A stretch of 5,442 nt of DNA from assembly GCA_003450655.1 (NCBI GenBank), contig DMFG01000005.1, positions 1-5,442 on the forward strand, read 5' to 3'. Position 1 is the first letter of the stretch; each line of letters opens with the position of its first letter. The notes beneath the pieces are model-generated. The model made no database searches. It had not been told where the DNA came from and saw nothing but the letters and a program-made list of their open reading frames with translations. Shown here in pieces: positions 1-5,442 of this stretch. Both the position numbers and the translations under genes were made by a program. Origin of the DNA: Coxiellaceae bacterium (lineage in GTDB: Bacteria; Pseudomonadota; Gammaproteobacteria; Coxiellales; Coxiellaceae).

Positions 1-51
1 TGCTGTTATTTCTGTGGAATCGTGTCTCGGTAATGTATCGCTTATGTCCAT
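1..51 (-). CDS. Possible 5' end of a divergent gene (17 codons, partial)
   Basis: Read on the minus strand, an ATG at 51-49 opens a frame that stays open to the window edge and reads MDISDTLPRHDSTEITA, a hydrophilic and protein-like start. The first in-frame stop upstream is a TAG at 78-76, and this is the only ATG between it and the edge. The plus-strand frames over the same bases give cysteine-rich, unnatural peptides, which favours the minus strand. Against the call, no clear Shine-Dalgarno lies just upstream; the nearest purine run (AGAAGAAA) is too far away. No product can be named from 17 residues. If real, bases 52-180 are a shared divergent promoter region. Confidence 0.25.
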   Translation of the reverse strand, partial: MDISDTLPRHDSTEITA

Positions 52-108
52 GCGCCGCTGTGATTTCTTCTGTATCTATATGATTATTAACAATAATTTA
101 ATAAAAAA

Positions 109-136
109 TTGAACTGTTTATATTTTGTACTACAGT
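109..136 (+). promoter_or_regulatory. Candidate sigma70 promoter for the large surface-protein gene
   Basis: TTGAAC at 109-114 (4/6 to the -35 consensus) and TACAGT at 131-136 (4/6 to the -10 consensus) are 16 bases apart. An A/T-only stretch at 92-110, which could act as an UP element, precedes the -35. An AT-only dyad, ATTATT-aac-AATAAT (83-97), overlaps this stretch and could be an operator or just chance in AT-rich DNA. Transcription would start near 143, leaving a leader of about 38 bases before the ATG at 181. This is a by-eye match of modest quality. Confidence 0.3.
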
Positions 137-170
137 TAGCGTATGTGTAAAAGCACATTCTATAACTACT

Positions 171-176
171 GGAGAG
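171..176 (+). promoter_or_regulatory. Ribosome binding site fixing the start at 181
   Basis: GGAGAG lies just before the ATG at 181, with the GGAG core ending six bases upstream. The spacing is good, and the resulting N-terminus reads as a signal peptide, so both signals support this start codon. Confidence 0.65.
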
Positions 177-180
177 TATA

Positions 181-3100
181 ATGGCAGCTAAACCACCTCA
201 TCACCATTCGTTAAATGCTCTACGACAACCGTTGTTATTATCCGGTTTAGTGTTTTATTTTGCGCATATCCTTCAGCAAGCACAGGCTAGCAATACATCG
301 CTAGCGAGTGATCCTAAGATATCAGATCTTGATAATATTTCACTGCTTGATCTAGAGCATGATCAGAAGACCATCGATCAAGCTAACGCCAGTAATGATG
401 ACATGCCTTTACAGTCATTATCGCTATCCTCACAGGAGGTCCCTCCTGTGAGTCTTGTCAGTGATGATAAGGATCAGGTGAGCTTATCGAGTGAGGAAAG
501 CACGGGTAAGGATGCGATTGATATACCAGAGTCAGGAGGTGTGAGTCCTTTATTGTTACTTGGTGGTGTAGCACTGATTGGTGGAGGTATTGCTTTATTG
601 AGTGATGATAGTGGTGATAACAACTCTTCACAGATCGAGACCCCGGCGTTAACGGTGCGTCCGTTAACGGCATACGAAGGGCAGGGTGTAGCAAACATAG
701 AATTTGAGCTATCACATGCGGCTAAACGTGATATTGAAATTGAGTTTTATGTAATAACCAGTGACTCAGCATTAGAAGGTTATGATGTTGAGCAAGCTGA
801 TGATGGTGTGCATACCGCGACAATAAAAGCCGGTGCGACTGAAGCAATTTATGAATTAGGTTTAATCGATAATGACTTTGCAGAAGAGGTTGAGTCTTTA
901 AATCTATTAGTAACTGAGAGTGAACATTTTCTTAATGATCAAGGGCTAATGGAACTTTTCATTATCGATGATGACTTACGATATGACGCAGGTGATGTAT
1001 ACATCTCATCTAACTTTGTGGATTATGAGGTCGGAAGCTCAACAGAGGTATATGGATTAACATCCACAAGTTTATCGGAGATAGTTCTTAAGGAAGATGA
1101 TACATCGACTAACACTGAATGGGTAACGGGTTTAAGCGCTGCGGCAGGCTTTGTCACCACAGAAACAAATGATGATGGCTACTTAGATTTTGCAATTGTT
1201 CAAAACACGAATGGTGTATCATCACTTGCTCTGTATGAATCATCTGTCTCTGAGGAGACAGATGCTGTGAGTTATGCATTAACAGATAGTATCGGTATCA
1301 CCTCAGTTAACGCTGACTTAGTCAGCGCGATGGGTGTGGAGTGGGGTGATATTAATGGGGATAGTTTGAATGATTGTATCGTTGGTGATGCGGCTGGTCA
1401 GACTGTCGCACTTCTGGGTTCTGATGACGGTAGTTTACCTTCGACATGGACGAGTGTCTCGACTGCATCTAGTGGAGATAGGTCAGTAACTCGTTCAAAT
1501 TTTGTCGTAAACGATCTTAATGGAGATGGCAGTGATGAGTTAGTATCAACTTATAGTGATGGATCAGTGTTTATGACTAGCTATCAGGAAGCTGCTGAAG
1601 GTAGTCCTGCAATGTTGAGTGATAGCGAATTAGTAGCAGCAGATGAGACTGCAGAATTGACTAATCCAGCGCTGACAAATGATATAGACGATCAGGTTGT
1701 CTATACCAGTGGTACAAATCAGCTATCAAGTCTGACTGTGGTTGACGGTGAAGTATCCAGCGAGGTTTTAGTGACCTTGAATGAGAATGACGTAATTGTT
1801 GCACCTTCAACCAGCGCTGATCTGGATGGTGACAATAGACCTGAACTACTAACTCCTTTAAGCAATGGCTTGGCAATAACACTAGAAAACGGCGAGACAA
1901 TTGGTGCTGAAGATTATTTAGCATCAACTGTGGGTACTCTTACAGGTCCTGCGACTGCTATAGATGAGGTTGGCGGAACTAGTATTTTAATGCAAACATC
2001 AAGTGGTCTAGAGCTTTTTACTAGCAGTGAAAGCTCCCTTCCTCAAATGACATTAGCGATTGATGATTCATTAACAATGCCGATACTAACGGTTGCAGAT
2101 GTTGAGGTTGGAGAGGCAGATGGTGTGGCAACGTTAACTTTTTTGTTAGATGCACCGGCGGAGCAACCAGTAGCTGTAAATTACATTACTAGCAATGGTA
2201 ATGCTAATGCTATTAATGATTATGAATCAGCAGCGGATCAAGTGATCTTTGAGGCCGGTAAGTCATCAAAAACAGTGGAGATAGACGTCTTGTATTTTGC
2301 CACTTCTGAGGAGCAGGAATCTTTCACTGTCAATCTTTACAGCCCACAAGGATTGGAAATTGCGAATGATTCGGTTAGCGTATCAGTCATTGATTTTAAA
2401 GTTTTCTTTCTTGAAACTTTTTCGGATGAGCTCGCTTACTGGGAGGTAATTCCCAGTACGACAGCACAATCAACGGATTTGATAGGAGGATTTGCCACTT
2501 TCGAGTATGTTGATAGTGAGTGGGCTGGCGGAGGTTATTGGGGTTCAATTAATAATGTTGAAGTGCCTTCATTTTATTCTAGCGGTAATGGATATGCTCT
2601 TTATAATTCGGGGTATTACGGTGATGGTACTGCTTCTCAGTATTCAACCATGCAGACCCTCGAATCTATTTCTGTAGATGAAAATGTGCAAACTACTTTA
2701 GAATTTGAGGTATACTATGCTTGGTTTACATATGATAATCATGATGCCTCTATTTATGTCGTTATTAAAGACGCTGATGTTGAGCTCGTTGATTTGTCTG
2801 GCACGGATCACAGTGACGCCCTTGCCGCTATAACTGACACTATTAATTCTGATTCGATTACTGATGCAGTCTTATTTGATGCCAGCGGTGATGGTATTAG
2901 TGATACGGCTTTGTATAAGCTTTTTCCTGAAGTGGAAGCCAATCAGTGGGATGATTCTGACAATCCGATAAGATTCACAGTCGATTTACCTTTAGAGATC
3001 ACTAATTCAGGTTCGATTGATCTTGCATATGTATGGCAGGGAGCACAGCCTTTCGGGATAGGTATTGATGATATAATTATTTATGAATCTGGAGACTATA

Positions 3101-3285
3101 ACTTCGAACAACCTGCGTATGCAACAGAGGCTATTCTACGGAATAATAGTGATTCTGATATGGTGCATGTGCTTCGAGGTGATGTTGTACGGGATAGTGT
3201 CGATAGATCAACAGGTGGTTTTGAGGATGAAAATCAGGTTGTTGAATTAGAGGGTGATGTTAATGAGCTTGATCTATTCGGCTAA
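181..3285 (+). CDS. Exported multidomain Calx-beta / FG-GAP propeller surface protein
   Basis: This 1034-residue protein is very acidic and has a single cysteine (C399). Residues 1-36 look like a Sec signal peptide: basic start (K4, R15), hydrophobic core 17-31 and an AQA site before S37. A Ser/Asp/Leu-rich linker (37-115) leads to a Gly-rich hydrophobic stretch at 121-140. Residues about 152-265 form a Calx-beta-like domain. Seven FG-GAP/VCBS-like repeats follow at about 272-615, three with good calcium loops. A second Calx-beta domain spans 633-739. Residues about 741-969 resemble the choice-of-anchor J / cleaved-adhesin jelly roll, ending in FGIGIDDIIIYE, with another possible calcium loop at D900. 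The tail is acidic. There is no LPXTG, autotransporter barrel, RTX nonapeptides or PEP-CTERM, so how it is held at the surface is unclear. By family analogy it is a calcium-dependent adhesion or matrix protein; ligand unknown. Confidence 0.85.
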   Translation: MAAKPPHHHSLNALRQPLLLSGLVFYFAHILQQAQASNTSLASDPKISDLDNISLLDLEHDQKTIDQANASNDDMPLQSLSLSSQEVPPVSLVSDDKDQVSLSSEESTGKDAIDIPESGGVSPLLLLGGVALIGGGIALLSDDSGDNNSSQIETPALTVRPLTAYEGQGVANIEFELSHAAKRDIEIEFYVITSDSALEGYDVEQADDGVHTATIKAGATEAIYELGLIDNDFAEEVESLNLLVTESEHFLNDQGLMELFIIDDDLRYDAGDVYISSNFVDYEVGSSTEVYGLTSTSLSEIVLKEDDTSTNTEWVTGLSAAAGFVTTETNDDGYLDFAIVQNTNGVSSLALYESSVSEETDAVSYALTDSIGITSVNADLVSAMGVEWGDINGDSLNDCIVGDAAGQTVALLGSDDGSLPSTWTSVSTASSGDRSVTRSNFVVNDLNGDGSDELVSTYSDGSVFMTSYQEAAEGSPAMLSDSELVAADETAELTNPALTNDIDDQVVYTSGTNQLSSLTVVDGEVSSEVLVTLNENDVIVAPSTSADLDGDNRPELLTPLSNGLAITLENGETIGAEDYLASTVGTLTGPATAIDEVGGTSILMQTSSGLELFTSSESSLPQMTLAIDDSLTMPILTVADVEVGEADGVATLTFLLDAPAEQPVAVNYITSNGNANAINDYESAADQVIFEAGKSSKTVEIDVLYFATSEEQESFTVNLYSPQGLEIANDSVSVSVIDFKVFFLETFSDELAYWEVIPSTTAQSTDLIGGFATFEYVDSEWAGGGYWGSINNVEVPSFYSSGNGYALYNSGYYGDGTASQYSTMQTLESISVDENVQTTLEFEVYYAWFTYDNHDASIYVVIKDADVELVDLSGTDHSDALAAITDTINSDSITDAVLFDASGDGISDTALYKLFPEVEANQWDDSDNPIRFTVDLPLEITNSGSIDLAYVWQGAQPFGIGIDDIIIYESGDYNFEQPAYATEAILRNNSDSDMVHVLRGDVVRDSVDRSTGGFEDENQVVELEGDVNELDLFG
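429..452. repeat. Perfect 11-bp inverted repeat enclosing SD-GTG
   Basis: CTCACAGGAGG (429-439) and CCTCCTGTGAG (442-452) are exact reverse complements separated by two bases, inside codons 83-91 of the surface-protein gene. As RNA this would fold into a stem of about 10 bp with a four-base loop. The left arm contains AGGAGGT (434-440); the right arm contains an in-frame GTG (448-450, codon 90) seven bases later. No U-tract follows, so it is not an intrinsic terminator. Confidence 0.8.
994..2025 (+). repeat. Seven FG-GAP/VCBS-like repeats (probable beta-propeller)
   Basis: This is the central domain of the surface protein. Calcium-loop positions recur every 46-62 residues: near 281 (degenerate), E328/N330 (TNDDGYLDF), D390 (DINGDSLND), D445 (DLNGDGSDE), 501 (degenerate, NDIDD), D547 (DLDGDNRPE) and 595 (degenerate, DEVGG). 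Each is followed by a short strand and a Gly/Ser turn, as in FG-GAP blades (for example ELVSTYSDGSVFM after D445). Seven units match the blade number of integrin-alpha-type propellers. Three loops look fully competent for calcium (390, 445, 547), and the one at 328 is nearly so. Repeat boundaries are approximate. Confidence 0.65.
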
Positions 3286-3303
3286 GCACAGATGATGGTG
3301 TCA

Positions 3304-4674
3304 TTAAGGATGCTTGTCAGATGGCGAGTGGCTGGCTTGCTGTAAAAATCTCAAAGCAATGCTCATTACGGGGATCATGAGTAACAGGTTTCTTGAGATG
3401 ACTAATACGAGTAATAATAAGATGCCCTGTTGAAAGAAGAGTATTAAGCCGATTAGCGTCATGCCTAATAATAAAAAAACAGCATCGGTGATACTGCGAG
3501 GTTTGAATTGATCGGGTTGAGGTAAGCTACAGGACATCATGATTGCACGATGTTTTGGTTTTAATGTCAAAAATAATAAGCTGAACGTACACACAATAGA
3601 AATCACTAGGAGTAGCCAAAGTGGACAAGCATGCATGATATGGCTCAGGGTATTCAGTGACGTTTGTGGTAATAACGTTAATAAGCTGAGTAATAACGGT
3701 AATAATAGTATTTGAAAGATGAGTTGACGAGGTGATAGGCCTCGGCCACGGTAAGCAAAGTAGGGCGACAAGAGAGCAATCATACCAACCCAACCGTATT
3801 GCATGAAAAGATTCCAGTAAGGTTGTAAGCCATCACGCAGTAGCCATTGAGTGGCGCTATCGGTTGTCATCGTGCTGGTTTGATTGGGCAATATTGCAGC
3901 TAAATAATAAATGATGAGAGTCAGTACAACTAAGCTGAGTCCAAGTATTATAAGGGTGGGTGTGGTTTGTTGGCATAGTTGATGCATGTATTTTTTGATA
4001 TGGATGTTTTTAAAATAGATTATAGTGATAATCAATAAGATTAAGCTGATCAGTATGCTACGTGTGGGCATAGGTTGTCCTGTGTACTGGAGTAGCCACG
4101 CCGCACCTAATAGTGTGATGGTCATCAGGAATAAAATAAATACCAGTTGATTGCTACCTTGAAATGCCATGTTGATAGTTCGTGATGAACTCTCTTGATA
4201 TTTACTTTTTTTAAAAAAACTTGGGCAGCAATCTATTGGATAAGTAACGGTTGTAGAGCGTTGATTATGTTGCTGTAAGGCAATGGCGATTAATGCAATA
4301 GCAGTCCATGGAAACAATCCATTGGGTAATGTAATGGTGCTCAATGAAAAAGAAAAAGGAAGACTAGAATGGGTGCCTATCTGTGGCTGCCATAGATTGA
4401 TTGCCGAAGTGAGTGCGTAAAAGAGAATGATGCACAGCCCTTGGGGAAGTGCAATTGATCGAAAGATGCTGAGTTGTTGTTTGGCGGTTAAGGTGTGGTC
4501 ATTAGGGGATGCGTGATGCGATAAAAATGTCCAAGTAAGAATGGCCAGAAGAATCCACTGACAGACTAATAGAGCAAAGGAAAATAGTTGTGGGATGATT
4601 AGGCCAATGATGCCGACGATAAAAGTTATTATCGTGATGCCCAATCCAAGGCGTGATTGTTTAAGCGTTTTCAT
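3304..4674 (-). CDS. Divergent BCCT-family-like 12-helix membrane protein beside dotB
   Basis: The protein has 456 residues starting at the ATG at 4674-4672. The frame is open up to 4767, but an earlier start would deepen the overlap with dotB and put a polar extension before helix 1. About 12 helices are visible (near 11-30, 33-50, 74-95, 118-134, 176-196, 206-221, 238-262, 287-306, 317-336, 350-370, 396-414, 417-436). Lys/Arg sit mainly in the loops predicted cytoplasmic, with both ends inside. The order of features matches BCCT transporters from memory: an LPNGLFPWTAIALIAIAL stretch (116-133) like the family's HWGLHPWAIYALVALAL, and W287...W295...RGLSPRQLI (311-319) like W...W...RGRTIREFI. 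The GMGIG, W-box and SADS motifs are lost; the last is replaced by LKPK (371-374). It is short for the family (usually 500 or more). Transport activity is doubtful. It overlaps the end of dotB by 14 bases and is probably translationally coupled. Confidence 0.7.
   Translation of the reverse strand: MKTLKQSRLGLGITIITFIVGIIGLIIPQLFSFALLVCQWILLAILTWTFLSHHASPNDHTLTAKQQLSIFRSIALPQGLCIILFYALTSAINLWQPQIGTHSSLPFSFSLSTITLPNGLFPWTAIALIAIALQQHNQRSTTVTYPIDCCPSFFKKSKYQESSSRTINMAFQGSNQLVFILFLMTITLLGAAWLLQYTGQPMPTRSILISLILLIITIIYFKNIHIKKYMHQLCQQTTPTLIILGLSLVVLTLIIYYLAAILPNQTSTMTTDSATQWLLRDGLQPYWNLFMQYGWVGMIALLSPYFAYRGRGLSPRQLIFQILLLPLLLSLLTLLPQTSLNTLSHIMHACPLWLLLVISIVCTFSLLFLTLKPKHRAIMMSCSLPQPDQFKPRSITDAVFLLLGMTLIGLILFFQQGILLLLVLVISRNLLLMIPVMSIALRFLQQASHSPSDKHP
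4206..4219. repeat. T7A7 homopolymer palindrome in the BCCT-like gene
   Basis: Seven T (4206-4212) followed directly by seven A (4213-4219) make a 14-base perfect palindrome. On the coding strand it encodes S-F-F-K-K-S around residues 153-156, in the basic loop between helices 4 and 5. Homopolymers of this length can cause polymerase slippage, although seven is at the low end. Confidence 0.85.
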
Positions 4675-5442
4675 AGCGATTGCGCGCCGAGAGAACTTTA
4701 TAGGTGCGTTCTGAGATGAGTTTTTGAGAAAATTTTTCGTCAACATCAACCTGCATAGGTTGGCCAAACTCTTTGACTAAGTTTCTGGTTGTGGCTGTGA
4801 TATTGTCAGGATCACTATCCAACAGGCGATCACGAATCGTTTCGTTAAACGCTAAGTATTCTCTTAGTGCGATGCGCTTGCCATCGACAGATGGAACCAG
4901 GCGTTGCCAGACAATGAGCCGCATGGTTTCAATAATATCAATCGTGCGCCCTAGGCGTTCTTCTTGAGGGAAGCTACCGACTAAGCGTCGGATAGTTTCT
5001 GCAACACCATTACTGTGAAGCGTGGTATAGACTGGATGTCCTGTGAGTGCGGCTTCAAGTACTGCGCTCATGGTTTCAGCATCACGTGCCTCACCGACTA
5101 AGATGAGCCGAGGTTTTCGACGTAATGCATTACGTACTCCACTAGCAAACGTGGGAAGATTACGTGGAATTTCAGATTGGCTAATGAGTGAAGTTGGAGT
5201 TTCAACGCTATCGTAGACAAATTCAATAGGTGATTCATAAGTAAGTATTTTACGATGACCTTCAGGGTCTTCTGCTAGTTCTTTAATCATTGCAGCTAAT
5301 AGCGTTGATTTACCAGAGCCTGTTGCACCTGTGATGTAGACCACACCTTCATGAGGTGCAATAGCATCTGTGATGGCTTGAGGTAAGTTGAGTGAGGCTA
5401 ACGATGGTGGGGCAGAGGGAATGGTACGAATCGTAATTTGAA
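4661..5442 (-). CDS. dotB: DotB/TraJ-like type IVB secretion ATPase, 5' end missing
   Basis: This is a hexameric cytoplasmic AAA-like ATPase of the PilT/VirB11 superfamily; in Dot/Icm systems DotB docks at the inner-membrane complex and drives effector or DNA export. The frame stays open to the window edge: 259 residues are visible, beginning QITIRTIPSAPPSL. If full length is about 375 residues, as in Legionella DotB, roughly 115 N-terminal residues are missing. Motifs by visible residue: Walker A GATGSGKST (38-46, bases 5303-5329), acidic box TYESPIEFVYD (67-77), Walker B region LILVGEARDAET (112-123) and His box GHPVYTTLHSNG (134-145). The YESPIEFVYD wording, RTIDIIETMRL and the long C-terminal part separate it from ordinary pilus PilT. 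All catalytic motifs are intact. The GTG at 5344 is an internal valine codon, not the start. A plasmid-type TraJ cannot be excluded without the other secretion genes. Confidence 0.88.
   Translation of the reverse strand, partial: QITIRTIPSAPPSLASLNLPQAITDAIAPHEGVVYITGATGSGKSTLLAAMIKELAEDPEGHRKILTYESPIEFVYDSVETPTSLISQSEIPRNLPTFASGVRNALRRKPRLILVGEARDAETMSAVLEAALTGHPVYTTLHSNGVAETIRRLVGSFPQEERLGRTIDIIETMRLIVWQRLVPSVDGKRIALREYLAFNETIRDRLLDSDPDNITATTRNLVKEFGQPMQVDVDEKFSQKLISERTYKVLSARNRYENA

Noticed and set aside
2..112. Plus-strand open frame ending at TGA 110-112 as the tail of an upstream gene
   Set aside because: The 36-residue translation is Cys-, Met- and Asn-rich, runs into AT-rich promoter-like DNA and looks unlike a natural C-terminus.
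286..305. Two GCTAGC palindromes 14 bases apart (286-291 and 300-305)
   Set aside because: They encode ordinary Ala/Ser/Leu residues around the signal-peptide junction; two six-base palindromes are too little to propose a site.
1661..1927. Antisense open frame of 88 codons inside the surface-protein gene
   Set aside because: It is a His/Gln/Leu/Arg-rich translation opposite a well-supported domain region, with no ribosome binding site or recognisable motif. The same reasoning applies to the antisense frames at 458-715 and the plus-strand frame at 2492-2677.
3281..3320. Possible bidirectional terminator between the convergent genes
   Set aside because: Only AAGCA (3284-3288) and TGCTT (3311-3315) pair, across a 22-base loop, with no flanking T-run on either strand. 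I see no credible intrinsic terminator in the 18-base gap.
3527..3793. Second minus-strand frame inside the BCCT-like gene
   Set aside because: It overlaps the membrane-protein frame completely, and that frame has coherent helix and topology signals while this one has none.
4675..4767. Upstream start codons (4767 and 4746) for the BCCT-like protein
   Set aside because: They would place 31 or 24 polar residues before helix 1 and extend the overlap deep into the conserved C-terminal part of dotB. The ATG at 4674 gives a short basic N-terminus directly before the first helix.
4773..4967. Plus-strand 64-codon frame opposite dotB
   Set aside because: Ser/Arg-rich shadow of the conserved dotB coding strand, with no supporting signals.

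Overview
The window comes from a Gram-negative bacterium, most likely a gammaproteobacterium. GC content looks moderate (roughly 40-43% by eye). The clearest taxonomic signal is the right-hand gene, a DotB/TraJ-type ATPase of the type IVB (Dot/Icm or IncI-like) secretion family. Its motif wording is close to what I remember of Legionella DotB. A Legionellales-like or other aquatic, host-associated gammaproteobacterium fits, but the species cannot be named from this window.

Layout, left to right. Positions 1-51 may hold the first 17 codons of a gene running leftward off the window (weak call). Positions 52-180 are an AT-rich intergenic region with a plausible sigma70-type promoter and a good ribosome binding site. 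Positions 181-3285 (+) encode a 1034-residue, very acidic, probably exported protein. Its parts are a signal peptide, a low-complexity Ser/Asp linker, a Gly-rich hydrophobic segment, a Calx-beta domain, seven FG-GAP/VCBS-like repeats (probable seven-bladed beta-propeller), a second Calx-beta domain, a jelly-roll 'choice-of-anchor J / cleaved adhesin'-like domain and an acidic tail. Only 18 bases separate it from the stop codon of a convergent two-gene unit on the minus strand. Transcribed right to left, this unit is a dotB-like ATPase (5' end outside the window) followed, with a 14-base overlap, by a 456-residue protein of about 12 membrane helices.

The most interesting element is that membrane protein. 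Helix by helix it lines up with the BCCT (betaine/choline/carnitine) transporter family, but it lacks the family's sodium and substrate signatures (GMGIG, most of the tryptophan box, and SADS). It looks like a transporter fold that has lost or changed its transport chemistry and is translated in tandem with a type IVB secretion ATPase. I do not recognise it as a described Dot/Icm component. A second curiosity is a perfect 11-bp inverted repeat inside the large surface-protein gene. It encloses a full AGGAGGT Shine-Dalgarno sequence seven bases before an in-frame GTG, which could yield a second product lacking the signal peptide.

How the genes work together is uncertain. dotB and the BCCT-like gene are almost certainly co-transcribed and probably translationally coupled. 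The surface protein has its own promoter and faces the other way, so any link to secretion is inference only.
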